Part shown: positions 1 through 9,286 of the stretch, in pieces
How the letters are laid out: each line of letters opens with the position of its first letter
How positions within the stretch are numbered: position 1 is the stretch's first letter
DNA from: Cellulomonas sp. Root930
Lineage (GTDB): Bacteria > Actinomycetota > Actinomycetes > Actinomycetales > Cellulomonadaceae
Assembly: GCA_001429255.1 (NCBI GenBank)
Contig: LMJI01000001.1
Coordinates: 2,769,879 to 2,833,878, forward strand
DNA length: 64,000 nt
Reading direction: 5' to 3'
Position numbers and translations under genes: made by a program
Notes under the pieces: generated by a model
What the model saw: the letters and a program-made list of their open reading frames with translations, nothing else
Database searches by the model: none
What the model was told of the DNA's origin: nothing

Positions 1-1076
1 TTCACCGACGCCGCACCCTGGTAGTAGCCGGCGATCGCCGTGGGGAGGTCGGGGGCGTTGCTCACGAGCGCGCGCAGGATGGCCACGCCCGCGGTGACGT
101 TGTCGTCCGGGTTCACCAGGTTGAGCTGGCGCCCGACGAGGTCCGACGCCCACTGGCCGGACGTGGGGATCACCTGCATGGTCCCGATGGCGTTGGCGGG
201 GGAGACCACCGCGTGCTTGAACCCGGACTCCTGGAACGCGACGGCCTGGGCGAGTGCCGGGTCGACACCCAGGGCACGGGCCGTCGCGGCGACCTTGGCC
301 TGCATCTCGGCCTTCGAGGGCGTGCCCGAGCTGCGCAGGGTGGTGAGGTTCGCGTTCGCGGCGGCGACGACGGAGTCGGCGTAGGTGCGTCCGGCGAACG
401 TGTTGCCCACCGCCGCGGGCGCAGGTGCGGCGGCCGGGACCGGGACGGTGAGGGTCTGCCCGATGCGGATCAGCGCGCGGGAGTCGAGGCCGTTGGCAGC
501 GACGATCGCGGCGACGGTGGCACCGTGCTTGGCGGCGATGGCGGTGACCGTCTCCCCGGACCGCACGGTGTGCGAGACGGATCCTGCCGCCTGGGCGGCG
601 GCGGCCGGGGCGGGTGCGGCTGCGGCTGCTGCGGTGGACCCCGGGACCGTGAGCGTCTGGCCGACGCGGATGAAGGCGCGTGCGTCGAGCCCGTTCGCCG
701 CCACGATCGCCTGCACGGAGGTCCCGAGCTTCGCGGCGATGTGGCTCACCGTGTCTCCCGACGCGACCGTGTACGACCCTGCGGCCGGGGCTACGGCGGC
801 GGGTGCGGCGGCGGGGGCCGCGGAGGACGACGTCGGGATCGTCAGCACCTGCCCGATGCGGATGCGCGACACGTCTGCGAGGGCGTTGGCGCGGGCGATG
901 GCCGCCACGGTGGTGCCGGTGCGGGTCGCGATGTGGCTGACGGTGTCCCCGGAGCGGACCGTGTAGGCGTCGTCGGCATGTGCGGCGCCCCCGGTCGCGG
1001 TCACGCCGACGACAGCGAGCGCGAGGGTCGCGCCGGTCCCGCTGGCGACTCGGCGGGCGGTGGCGTGGTGCGACAT
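1..1076 (-). CDS. LysM-repeat lytic transglycosylase (3' end outside window)
   Basis: A secreted peptidoglycan-binding and cleaving enzyme, read on the minus strand from ATG at 1076-1074 and cut off by the left edge after 358 codons. A Sec-type signal peptide (residues 1-35, ending AAHA-DD) is followed by three LysM repeats (about 38-82, 102-146 and 168-212), each with a YTV/HTV-(R/A)SG(D/E)TV start and an IRIGQ-LT(I/V)P end, joined by Ala/Pro linkers. The C-terminal part (about 255 onward) is an SLT fold with AFQESGF, where Glu282 is the likely catalytic acid, then AIGTMQVIP and AGYYQGAASV. LysM binds GlcNAc-containing glycans and SLT domains cut the MurNAc-GlcNAc bond. A GAGGTAGG-like ribosome site precedes the ATG. 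The gene is divergent from the small HTH gene at 1221. Confidence 0.9.
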   Translation of the reverse strand, partial: MSHHATARRVASGTGATLALAVVGVTATGGAAHADDAYTVRSGDTVSHIATRTGTTVAAIARANALADVSRIRIGQVLTIPTSSSAAPAAAPAAVAPAAGSYTVASGDTVSHIAAKLGTSVQAIVAANGLDARAFIRVGQTLTVPGSTAAAAAAPAPAAAAQAAGSVSHTVRSGETVTAIAAKHGATVAAIVAANGLDSRALIRIGQTLTVPVPAAAPAPAAVGNTFAGRTYADSVVAAANANLTTLRSSGTPSKAEMQAKVAATARALGVDPALAQAVAFQESGFKHAVVSPANAIGTMQVIPTSGQWASDLVGRQLNLVNPDDNVTAGVAILRALVSNAPDLPTAIAGYYQGAASV

Positions 1077-1142
1077 GGGGCCTACCTCATGGTGCGAAAG
1101 TGAACGGATGGTGCCTGTGTGACTGGAGTGACAGAATGCGAA

Positions 1143-1200
1143 CGTATCCGAATACGGCACGCGGGGAAAGCGCACGGGTGAATTGCGCCGGTGTAATTCA
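1143..1200. promoter_or_regulatory. Intergenic region with two inverted repeats
   Basis: The 144-base divergent spacer is AT-richer than its surroundings. It holds CGTAT-CCGA-ATACG (1143-1156) and TGAATT-N10-AATTCA (arms 1179-1184 and 1195-1200). The second ends 20 bases before the GTG of the HTH gene. Both are plausible operator sites; which protein binds is unknown. Confidence 0.4.
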
Positions 1201-1220
1201 TCGATGCGTACTCTTGTCGG

Positions 1221-1634
1221 GTGAACGATTCTGCAGAGACCCTCGACCGGCTGGTCGACGAGTGGCTCACCGTCCCTGATGTTGCCGACCGGCTCGGCCT
1301 CGACGCCTCCAAGGTGCGCCGGATCGTGCAGGAGCGCCGGATCATCGGCGTCCGCCGTGGCGACCCGCGAGTGTTCTCGATCCCGGGCTCGTTCCTCGTG
1401 CCGGGACACCTCGCCAACCCGTCGCAGCCGACGAACCGGGACCCGGACCAGCCGTGGGCGGTGCTCGCCTCGCTCCAGGGCACGCTGACGGTCCTGTCGG
1501 ACGCCGGGTTCACCGACGAGGCAGCCATCGAGTGGCTCTTCACGCCCGACGACTCGCTGCCGGGCACGCCGATCGACGCACTGCGCGCCGGCCGCAAGAC
1601 CGAGATCCGCCGCCGGGCAGCCGCGGAGCTCTGA
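1221..1634 (+). CDS. Rv2175c-like small HTH DNA-binding protein
   Basis: A 137-residue actinobacterial DNA-binding protein of the Rv2175c type. The N-terminus (about 14-40) reads as a helix-turn-helix (WLTVPDVADRLGLDASKVRR) similar to excisionase/MerR-like winged helices. The C-terminal half (about 78-137) is the family's own domain, with WAVLASLQGTLTVLSDAGF and a Lys/Arg-rich end. The M. tuberculosis homologue is a phosphorylation substrate of the kinase PknL; no kinase gene is seen here. GTG is used as start, 20 bases downstream of an inverted repeat, so autoregulation is possible. The gene converges on the polyprenyl synthase with four bases between the stop codons. Confidence 0.75.
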   Translation: MNDSAETLDRLVDEWLTVPDVADRLGLDASKVRRIVQERRIIGVRRGDPRVFSIPGSFLVPGHLANPSQPTNRDPDQPWAVLASLQGTLTVLSDAGFTDEAAIEWLFTPDDSLPGTPIDALRAGRKTEIRRRAAAEL

Positions 1635-1638
1635 GGGC

Positions 1639-2760
1639 TCAGGCGCGCCGGTCGACCGCCGCGTGCGCCAGCCCGACCAGCTGGGAGCGCGCCGGTTCGG
1701 CCCACGGGCGCTGGTCCATGAGGGTGAACGCGCGGCCGGCGAGGTCCTCGATCAGGGTCTCGACGTCGTCGGGCGCCCCGGTGCTCCGGATGGCGTCGGC
1801 GAGGACCGTCACGTCGGCCTCGGTGAGTGAGCGGTCGCCGAGCCGCTCGCGCAGCAGCCGCACCGTGGCGTCGTCGGAACCTGCACGCGCGCGGGCGACC
1901 GCTCGCGCCGCCAGGACCGTCCGCTTGCCCTCGCGCAGGTCGTCGCCCGCCGGCTTGCCCGTGGTCTGCGGGTCGCCGAAGACGCCGAGCAGGTCGTCGC
2001 GCAGCTGGAACGCCTCGCCGAGCGGCAGGCCGAGCGAGCGGCACGCCTCCAGGTCGTCCTCCCCGGCGTCCGCGAGCGCGGCACCGAGCACGATCGGGTG
2101 CTCGACGCTGTAGCGCGCGGCCTTCGCCCGGATGACCTCCCGCGCCCGCGCCTCGTCGCCGACGGGGTCGTCGCCCCACGGGATCGCCTGCGCCAGCACG
2201 TCGAGGTACTGGCCCACCGTGACCTCGGTGCGCATCAGGTCGAACACGGCCCGCGCACGCTCGGCGCGCGGCCGCGGCTGTAGTGCCAGCGCTCCGGCGA
2301 ACTCCTGCTCGCTCGCGATGAGCGTGAGGTCGCCCAGCAGGATCGCGGCCGACATGCCGAACCGCTCGGCGTCGCCGGTGAGTCCGTGCCGGCCGTGCAG
2401 GAGGGCGAAGGCCCGGTGCGCCGCGGGAAACCCGCGCCGGGTGTCCGAGTCGTCCATCACGTCGTCGTGGAAGAGCGCGGCCGCCTGGAACAGCTCGAGC
2501 GCGGCGCCCACGCGGAGCACCGCGTCGGCTTCCGGCGTGCCGGGGACGCCGCCGTGTGCGCGCCAGGACCAGTAGCAGAACGCGGCCCGCAGTCGCTTGC
2601 CGCCGGTGAGGATCTGCGCCACCGCGTCGGCGAGCACGTCAGCGTCGCCGCTGGCCGCTGCCAGGACGGTGCGCAGCTGCGCGACGTGGCTGGTCAGCAC
2701 GGCGTCGATACGCGGTCGGACGTCCTCGACGTCGACGAGGGACGGGGTCACTGTGCTCAC
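1639..2760 (-). CDS. Polyprenyl diphosphate synthase
   Basis: A trans-isoprenyl diphosphate synthase of 373 residues that elongates an allylic diphosphate with isopentenyl diphosphate units. The first Asp-rich motif is seen in FHDDVMDDSDTRRG and the second in QLRDDLLGVFGD, with GGKRLRAAF near the N-terminus and GKPAGDDLREGKRT after the second motif, all as in GGPP-type enzymes. Chain length cannot be read reliably from sequence. The start is GTG at 2760 (VSTVTPSLVDV); the reading frame stays open far upstream, but the next gene's stop lies at 2771, so the coding region should begin here. In actinomycetes such enzymes supply menaquinone side chains or carotenoid precursors. A second member of the family lies at 35170. 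Confidence 0.9.
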   Translation of the reverse strand: MSTVTPSLVDVEDVRPRIDAVLTSHVAQLRTVLAAASGDADVLADAVAQILTGGKRLRAAFCYWSWRAHGGVPGTPEADAVLRVGAALELFQAAALFHDDVMDDSDTRRGFPAAHRAFALLHGRHGLTGDAERFGMSAAILLGDLTLIASEQEFAGALALQPRPRAERARAVFDLMRTEVTVGQYLDVLAQAIPWGDDPVGDEARAREVIRAKAARYSVEHPIVLGAALADAGEDDLEACRSLGLPLGEAFQLRDDLLGVFGDPQTTGKPAGDDLREGKRTVLAARAVARARAGSDDATVRLLRERLGDRSLTEADVTVLADAIRSTGAPDDVETLIEDLAGRAFTLMDQRPWAEPARSQLVGLAHAAVDRRA

Positions 2761-2770
2761 GCGGGGCAGC

Positions 2771-3322
2771 CTACGGCGCGGCCGCGCGGACCCGCCCGCC
2801 GAGCGTGAGGGTGCGCTCGTCGTCGCGATCGAGGATGCCGACGACCAGGAGCTCGGAGCCCGCGTTGCGGGCGAAGGTCGACTGGGCCGCCAGCCCCGCC
2901 TCGGCGGCGGGTGGTGTGCCTTCCGTGAACCCGGCCGCCACGAGCGGCGCCCGCACCGCAGCGAGCAGCCCCGCGGCGTCCTGGTCAGTGCGCAGGTTGA
3001 GGCTGATCTCGGTGAGGTCGGTGCCGTCGACCGGTGCGGCGGACGAGAGCAGCACCTCCGCGCCGTCGGGGACCGGGACGAGGTCCACCGGGAAGCCGTC
3101 CACGACCTCACCGACCGCCGAGTGGGAGCCTCCGTCGTCGGGGAGCAACGTCTCGGTGGGGCCGGGAGTGGGTGTGGCCAGGGCGACCGCGCTGCCGGTG
3201 GGGGACTCCCGACCGGGTCCGCTGGTCGTGCACGCCACGGTCGAGGCGCCGACCGCGAGCGCGACCGCGACGGCCGCAACGGCGGACCGGGCGCGCGCGG
3301 GCAGAGGCGCAGGACGGGGCAT
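2771..3322 (-). CDS. Putative lipoprotein of unknown function
   Basis: A 183-residue exported protein. From ATG at 3322 it reads an Arg-containing N-terminus, a hydrophobic Ala/Val stretch and STVACTTSG, a lipobox-like end in which the Cys near residue 34 would be lipidated; Thr at -3 is not ideal. After a Thr/Pro/Gly linker comes a soluble domain with GEVVDGFPVDLVPVPDGAEVLLSSAAP. This start is preferred over upstream ones because it puts the signal peptide at the very N-terminus. It ends 10 bases before the polyprenyl synthase GTG, so the two are probably co-transcribed. I do not recognise a specific family. Confidence 0.65.
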   Translation of the reverse strand: MPRPAPLPARARSAVAAVAVALAVGASTVACTTSGPGRESPTGSAVALATPTPGPTETLLPDDGGSHSAVGEVVDGFPVDLVPVPDGAEVLLSSAAPVDGTDLTEISLNLRTDQDAAGLLAAVRAPLVAAGFTEGTPPAAEAGLAAQSTFARNAGSELLVVGILDRDDERTLTLGGRVRAAAP

Positions 3323-3443
3323 CGCGACAGGGTAGCCGCCCCCGTGCCGCATCGAGGCGCCCACATGCCCCGGCAGCAGCGGCCCGGTGCACAGATCCGG
3401 TCGGGCGGGCCCGCGCACCCGGCGGGTCCGCTGGGCTGACGGC

Positions 3444-4568
3444 ATGCAGACCACCACGCTCCGGGTGAGCGAACCCCGGGAGATCCTCGCGCTCGTCCCT
3501 CATCGGCTCGGCTTCCGCCCCGCGGACAGCGCCGTCGCCGTGAGCCTGCGTCCGCCCCGCGGGGCGGTCGGCCTGGTTGTCCGCGTGGACCTGCCGCACC
3601 TCGCCGACGCCTCGGACGGTCCGCTGCTCGCCCGCACGCTCGTCGCCCATCTCGGTCGGGACGGCGCGCGTCGCGGGATCCTCGTGCTCTACAGCGATCG
3701 CGACCCCCGCGGTGGGGACGGGCCCGCGCACGCGGCGGCGCGGCACTTCCGGGATGCCGCTGCGGCGGCGCTCGGGGACGTACAGGTGTGGGTGGTCACG
3801 CCGACCGGGTACCTGGCGCTCGACTGCGCGCAGGACTGCTGCCCGCCCGGTGGCCGGCCGCTACGGGACCTGGACTCCACCCAGGTGGGCGCCACGCTGG
3901 TGCTGGCCGGGTCGGCGGTGGCGGACTCCCGGGACGACATCGCCCGGATCCGCCCGGAGAGCGGCGAGGTCCGCCGCTCGGTCGCCCGCGTCCGGCGTCG
4001 GTGGGAGCGCAGGTGGGAGGAGGCCCTCGTCGCCGGCACGGACGCGGTGTCCCGGTGGCGCGAGGAGTCGCTCGTGGCGTGGCGCTGCGCGGTGAGCATG
4101 GTCGAGTCGGACGGGCCCGGCACCGGGGGAGCGCCGTGGGGGCGGCTCGAGGCGGGGCTGGCCGACCGACGGGTGCGGGACGGGGTGCTGGTCGCGCTGG
4201 TGCCCGGTACGGCGGACCTGGCCGAGCGCTGCGTCCGGGGTGCGGAGTCGACGCCGGAGCTCGATGCCGCGCTCGGCCGTGCGATGGCCATGATCATCGA
4301 CCCCGTGCGTGGCGTCGTTCCTCCGGCGCGGGCGACGGCGGTGCACGAGACCGTCCTGGAGGCCGTGGTCGCGCGTGGCCGGACCGGCGCGCAGGCACCG
4401 GCGCTGACGCTCCTGGCACTGCTGGCGTGGTGGCGTGGGGACGGCGCGCGCTCGCGCGTGCTGCTGGACGGGGCGCTCGATGCCGAGCCGGACTACCGGT
4501 TGGCGGAGCTCCTCGACGACGCGCTGGGCGCGGCGGTCCCGCCCGGGTGGGTGCGCCACACCGACTGA
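3444..4568 (+). CDS. DUF4192 family protein
   Basis: A 374-residue protein of the actinobacterial DUF4192 family, recognised from the N-terminal pattern PREILALVPHRLGFRPADSAVAVSLR and the later LALLAWWRGDGARSRVLLDGAL. No signal peptide or membrane segment is visible. Its function is unknown. The ATG at 3444 follows ctgac and lacks a strong ribosome site, but gives the N-terminus usual for the family. It is divergent from the lipoprotein at 3322. Confidence 0.8.
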   Translation: MQTTTLRVSEPREILALVPHRLGFRPADSAVAVSLRPPRGAVGLVVRVDLPHLADASDGPLLARTLVAHLGRDGARRGILVLYSDRDPRGGDGPAHAAARHFRDAAAAALGDVQVWVVTPTGYLALDCAQDCCPPGGRPLRDLDSTQVGATLVLAGSAVADSRDDIARIRPESGEVRRSVARVRRRWERRWEEALVAGTDAVSRWREESLVAWRCAVSMVESDGPGTGGAPWGRLEAGLADRRVRDGVLVALVPGTADLAERCVRGAESTPELDAALGRAMAMIIDPVRGVVPPARATAVHETVLEAVVARGRTGAQAPALTLLALLAWWRGDGARSRVLLDGALDAEPDYRLAELLDDALGAAVPPGWVRHTD

Positions 4569-4661
4569 CCTGCGCCGAGATGCCCGGTGCGCTCGTGGCG
4601 GCCCCTCCGCTCCGGTAGCGTCACGCACACGGCGGTGTTGCCGCGGACGAGGGGAGGACCG

Positions 4662-5057
4662 ATGGGCATCGTGGTCGGCTATCTGGCCACTCCGGAAGGT
4701 CGGGCGGCCCTCGGGGCGGCGATCGAGGAAGCACGACAGCGCGAGACGCGCGTCGTGGTCGTCGTGAGCGCACGCCCGGACGAACCGGAGGAGCAGCGCG
4801 CAGCCGTCGAGGCGGAGCTGGAGAAGGTGCGGGCCGAGCTCGCATCGAGCGACGTCGACCACGAGGTCCGGCTGCTCACGGGCGGCGATGTCGCGGACGA
4901 CCTCATCGCGACGGCGGAAGAGGTCGGTGCCCAGCTGGTGGTCCTCGGTCTGCGTCGACGGAGCCCGGTGGGCAAGCTGATCCTCGGCGCCAACGCGCAG
5001 CGGGTGCTCTTCGACGCGCCGTGCCCCGTTCTCACCGTCAAGCCCGGACCCGCCTGA
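4662..5057 (+). CDS. Universal stress protein (UspA fold)
   Basis: A 131-residue single-domain universal stress protein. It starts MGIVVGYLATPEGRAAL and carries the late nucleotide-binding pattern VVLGLRRRSPVGKLILGANAQRVLFDAPCPVLTVK, the G-2x-G-9x-G-S/A type of signature seen in ATP-binding members. Such proteins sense energy or stress status in actinomycetes. ATG at 4662 is chosen because GGGGAGG lies six bases upstream. A TAGCGT hexamer at 4617-4622 may be the -10 box. It stands alone, 208 bases before the primary sigma factor. Confidence 0.88.
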   Translation: MGIVVGYLATPEGRAALGAAIEEARQRETRVVVVVSARPDEPEEQRAAVEAELEKVRAELASSDVDHEVRLLTGGDVADDLIATAEEVGAQLVVLGLRRRSPVGKLILGANAQRVLFDAPCPVLTVKPGPA

Positions 5058-5206
5058 CGTCGGCATCCCCTCGCCACACGCAGGGTGCCCGTCAGCTCGG
5101 GAATCTCTTGCCCGTGTCGTTCGTTGAGAACGAGAACCCTCTGACCGCCGTCCTCGACGGCCGTGTCGTCGTGCCCGTGATAGCGCCGACCGGCCCGTGA
5201 GGTCGG

Positions 5207-5212
5207 TACAAT
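5207..5212 (+). promoter_or_regulatory. Possible -10 box of the sigma factor gene
   Basis: TACAAT, the best -10 match in the 208-base leader between the universal stress gene and the sigma factor, lies in a locally AT-rich stretch 54 bases before the GTG. I see no convincing -35 at the right spacing. Confidence 0.35.
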
Positions 5213-5265
5213 ATCTATCTACCTCCCGGCCCCGTTCCGGGTGTCGCGCTGCCGAAAGGTCGTTC

Positions 5266-6816
<1,551 letters not shown>

Positions 6817-6828
6817 GAGGTCCGATCG

Positions 6829-6860
6829 GAACCCCGTCCCACCTCGGTGGGGCGGGGTTC
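6829..6860 (+). terminator. Rho-independent-type hairpin after sigA
   Basis: A 14-base-pair stem (6829-6842 with 6847-6860, one G-U pair, loop CTCG) starts 13 bases after the sigA stop. It is followed by TGTCGTT, a weak T-tract, as usual in actinomycetes. Confidence 0.85.
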
Positions 6861-6876
6861 TGTCGTTCCGACAGTC

Positions 6877-6892
6877 TTGACTAACGGTTAGT
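6877..6892 (+). promoter_or_regulatory. Palindromic operator overlapping a -35 box
   Basis: ACTAAC-G-GTTAGT (6880-6892) is a perfect inverted repeat with a one-base centre. It overlaps TTGACT (6877-6882), a good -35 hexamer, about 45 bases before the VOC gene. The operon it precedes encodes an ArsR-family repressor, so autorepression through this site is likely. Confidence 0.55.
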
Positions 6893-6938
6893 GATCGCTG
6901 ACCATAGACGGGTCGGTCGGTTCAGCCGGAGGTGGGTC

Positions 6939-7298
6939 ATGGGCAGTCCCGTCATGTGGTTCGAGATCACCAGCACGGATCCCGCGCGGGCGCGCGAGTT
7001 CTACACCCAGCTGTTCGACTGGTCGGCGGACGCGCCACCCGAGCTGGGCGGCTACACGCTGATCGACACCGGCGCGCCGGCCGAGACGGTCGGGGGCGGG
7101 ATCGGCGCGGCGGACCCGGACGGTCTGCCGCCGGGGATCCTGCTGTACGTGCGGGTCGACGACCTGGCCGCGACGCTGGCCCGCGCCGAGGAGCTCGGCG
7201 GGTCGACCCTGCAGCCGCCCACCGCGCTGCCGGCGGACAGCGGCAGCGTCGCGGTGCTGGCCGACCCGGACGGGCACGCGGTAGGACTGTGGGCGTGA
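6939..7298 (+). CDS. VOC (glyoxalase/bleomycin resistance) family protein
   Basis: A 119-residue VOC-fold protein: MWFEITSTDPARAREFYTQLFDW at the start and VLADPDGHAVGLWA at the end, typical of small dioxygenase/glyoxalase-like enzymes. The substrate is not evident. ATG at 6939 has GGAGGTGGG upstream. It is the first gene of a four-gene operon (VOC, ArsR, SRPBCC, YciI) linked by stop-start overlaps, an arrangement in which the three small enzymes probably act on one small molecule under control of the second gene. Confidence 0.85.
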   Translation: MGSPVMWFEITSTDPARAREFYTQLFDWSADAPPELGGYTLIDTGAPAETVGGGIGAADPDGLPPGILLYVRVDDLAATLARAEELGGSTLQPPTALPADSGSVAVLADPDGHAVGLWA

Positions 7299-7648
7299 GC
7301 GACACCGACGCCGTGCTGCGGGCGCTCGCGGAGCCGCGACGCCGCGAGATCCTCACCCTGCTCGCCCTCGACGAGGTCCCGGTCGGGCGGCTGGCCGAGG
7401 AGTTCGACGTGACGCGCAGCGCGGTGAGCCAGCACCTGAGGGTGCTCGAGGACGCGGGGCTGGTGACGCGCCGGACCGAGGGGACCCGCAACTTCTACCG
7501 GTCACGGCCGGAGGGGCTCGCCGGGCTGCGCGCGTACCTCGACGAGACCTGGGCGTCGTCGCTCGACACCGCGCGGCGCCTGGTGGAGATCGAGGTCGGC
7601 GTGCTCGAGCCTGACGGCAGCGAGAGGGACGACCGTGCCACCGCGTGA
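7295..7648 (+). CDS. ArsR-family winged-helix repressor
   Basis: A 117-residue ArsR/SmtB-type regulator. The wHTH spans about residues 5-80: LRALAEPRRREILTLLAL, then VGRLAEEFDVTRSAVSQHLR as recognition helix, then AGLVTRRTEGTRNFYR as the wing. No Cys-based metal site is visible, so it belongs with the metal-independent ArsR proteins found beside SRPBCC genes. GTG at 7295 overlaps the VOC stop (GTGA). The likely operator is the palindrome at 6880-6892. Confidence 0.88.
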   Translation: MSDTDAVLRALAEPRRREILTLLALDEVPVGRLAEEFDVTRSAVSQHLRVLEDAGLVTRRTEGTRNFYRSRPEGLAGLRAYLDETWASSLDTARRLVEIEVGVLEPDGSERDDRATA

Positions 7649-8132
7649 CGTCACGACGCTGGCCGCACCTCCGGTGCACCAGGCGACGACCGTGCGGGCG
7701 GACGTGTCCAGGACGTTCGACGTCTTCGTGCGCGAGATCGGCGTCTGGTGGCCGGTCGAGCCGTTCTCGTCCGGCGGCGACCGGGTGCGGGACGTGACGA
7801 TGGAGCGCCGGCTCGGCGGGAACGTCGTCGAGACCTGGGACGACGGCACCACCCACGTCTGGGGCGAGCTCGTCGCATGGGACCCGCCGCACGGGTTCAC
7901 GATGTCGTGGCTCCTGACGCCCGAGCCGACCGAGGTGGAGCTGAGCTTCCGGCCCCTCGGGCCCGCGCTCACGCGGGTCGCGGTCGAGCACCGCGGCTGG
8001 GAGCGGATGACGGAGGAGCAGCTGGGCGGTGCGTGCGCGCTGCCGGAGGGCTACCGGGGCGGGTCGTACGTGCGGGGCTGGGGCATGATCCTGGCTCGGC
8101 TGGTGGCGCACGCCGAGGGTGGAGCACCGTGA
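7635..8132 (+). CDS. SRPBCC (AHSA1-like) domain protein
   Basis: A 165-residue START/AHSA1-like protein with a ligand-binding cavity fold. It opens with TTVRADVSRTFDVFVREIGVWWPV and has the family's RDVTMERRLGGNVVETW strand pair and the C-terminal long helix (GWGMILARLVAHAE). Its ligand is unknown. The GTG at 7635 lies inside the end of the ArsR gene, a 14-base overlap. ArsR-SRPBCC pairs are common in actinomycetes. Confidence 0.82.
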   Translation: MPPRDVTTLAAPPVHQATTVRADVSRTFDVFVREIGVWWPVEPFSSGGDRVRDVTMERRLGGNVVETWDDGTTHVWGELVAWDPPHGFTMSWLLTPEPTEVELSFRPLGPALTRVAVEHRGWERMTEEQLGGACALPEGYRGGSYVRGWGMILARLVAHAEGGAP

Positions 8133-8407
8133 GGGAGGTCCGGTACGTCGTGCTCTACGAGTCCGGGCCGGACGTGCTGGAGCTCGCTCCCGTGCACATG
8201 TCCGCGCACACCACCCACTACGAGGACTTCGCCGCGCGTGGCCTGCTGGTGGCGATCGGCACGTTCGAGCAGCCTGAGGTGAACGGGTCGATGTGCGTCC
8301 TGACCACGCGCGAGGCCGCGGAGGAGTTCGCCGCGGCGGACCCGTTCGTCGTCCACGGCGTGGTGCGGTCCTACCGGGTGCTGGCCTGGACGAACGTGCT
8401 GGCCTGA
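8129..8407 (+). CDS. YciI-like protein
   Basis: A 92-residue ferredoxin-like-fold protein of the YciI family: VRYVVLYESGPDVLELAPVHMSAH, then a central FAARGLLVAIGTF and ending VVRSYRVLAWTNVLA. YciI proteins carry a conserved His/Asp pair; a His is present in PVHMSAHTTHYEDF. It has GTGA overlap with the SRPBCC gene and is the last gene of the operon. It converges on the PH-domain gene with two bases between. Confidence 0.75.
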   Translation: MREVRYVVLYESGPDVLELAPVHMSAHTTHYEDFAARGLLVAIGTFEQPEVNGSMCVLTTREAAEEFAAADPFVVHGVVRSYRVLAWTNVLA

Positions 8408-8409
8408 CC

Positions 8410-8775
8410 TCAGCGGGTGAGGTACCAGAGGATGAGGTCGTGGGCGCGGTGGGCCTTCTCCACGCCGCGGAAGTCGGCCTCGTGGACCGTGCCGCCGACG
8501 TCGATCGCGATGCTGCTGTTCGAGGCGAACTTGCCCGCGAAGGACGTGTTGCTGACGATCGAGACCGAGCGCACGTGGCGGTACGGGATCGAGGTGATCG
8601 CGACGCGCTTCCCGACGAAGCTCTTGTCCTGGATGACCACACGCAGGGTCGTGATCCCGAGGAAGCCGGTCCCCGTGCCGATGCAGTCGTAGACGGCGAG
8701 CACCTCCTCGCCCTCCAGCAAGCCGCGGCGGACGAGCTCGAGCTGCTCGGCCTTGTCGACGTCGGGCTCGCTCAT
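8410..8775 (-). CDS. Bacterial PH-domain protein
   Basis: A 121-residue protein of the bacterial pleckstrin-homology family (bPH_1 type). The signature is GFLGITTLRVVIQDKSF followed by SIPYRHVRSVSIVSN and a C-terminal helix (KAHRAHDLILWYL). There is no membrane segment. The function is unknown. ATG at 8775 has GGAGAC upstream. Confidence 0.75.
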   Translation of the reverse strand: MSEPDVDKAEQLELVRRGLLEGEEVLAVYDCIGTGTGFLGITTLRVVIQDKSFVGKRVAITSIPYRHVRSVSIVSNTSFAGKFASNSSIAIDVGGTVHEADFRGVEKAHRAHDLILWYLTR

Positions 8776-8855
8776 GGTGCGTCTCCTGCTCGCTCGGGAC
8801 CGGCGTCGGTGCCGGTCGTACCGAGCGTAGGAGAGTGGAGCCCGCCGGGACAGAC

Positions 8856-8889
8856 CACGAGGCCCGGACCAGCAGGTCCGGGCCTCGTG
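8856..8889 (-). terminator. Hairpin terminator after the zinc-ribbon gene
   Basis: A perfect 15-base-pair stem (8856-8870 with 8875-8889) and an AGCA loop, 25 bases after the stop of the minus-strand gene at 8915. Confidence 0.85.
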
Positions 8890-8914
8890 CGGTCGTCGTG
8901 GGTGGTGCCGAGAC

Positions 8915-9124
8915 TCAGGTCGCGGCGCCGGCTCCCGCTCCGTGCTCGGCGAGCAGGCGGTCGGTCTCGTCCTGCACGTGGGTGGCCAGCTCGGCGAACT
9001 TGGGCGCGTGCTCGCGCGCGTGGTGCGCGCAGAAGAGGAGCTCTCCCACGGGAAGAACAACTCGGACATAGGCCTGTGCGCCGCAGCGGTCGCAGCGGTC
9101 GGCCGCGGTCAGTGGATGCGTCAT
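8915..9124 (-). CDS. Small Cys/His zinc-ribbon-like protein (DUF7455 type)
   Basis: A 69-residue conserved actinobacterial protein. DRCDRCGAQAYVRV and LFCAHHAREH give a CxxC...CxxH set that could bind one zinc. A helical tail follows. The start could be ATG at 9124 or GTG 12 bases further out; the ATG gives the more usual N-terminus (MTHPLTAADRCDRC). The gene is divergent from parE and ends at a strong hairpin. The function is unknown. Confidence 0.7.
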   Translation of the reverse strand: MTHPLTAADRCDRCGAQAYVRVVLPVGELLFCAHHAREHAPKFAELATHVQDETDRLLAEHGAGAGAAT

Positions 9125-9286
9125 GGTCCCGGTCACGAGTCCATAGAACCATCCCGGCCGTCGATCCCTCGCACCAGGAGCGGGTGGTTCGCTCACCGCG
9201 TAGTGGACTGTAACCAGCCTGCAACACAGCCGTGCCCGGCGGCATGGTGCCGCGGTCCTGTCAGGCCCGGCGACTACCATCGCCCC

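Noticed and set aside
8942..9286. In-frame extension of parE upstream of 9287
   Set aside because: It would run over the divergent zinc-ribbon gene; the GHKL domain begins right after 9287.
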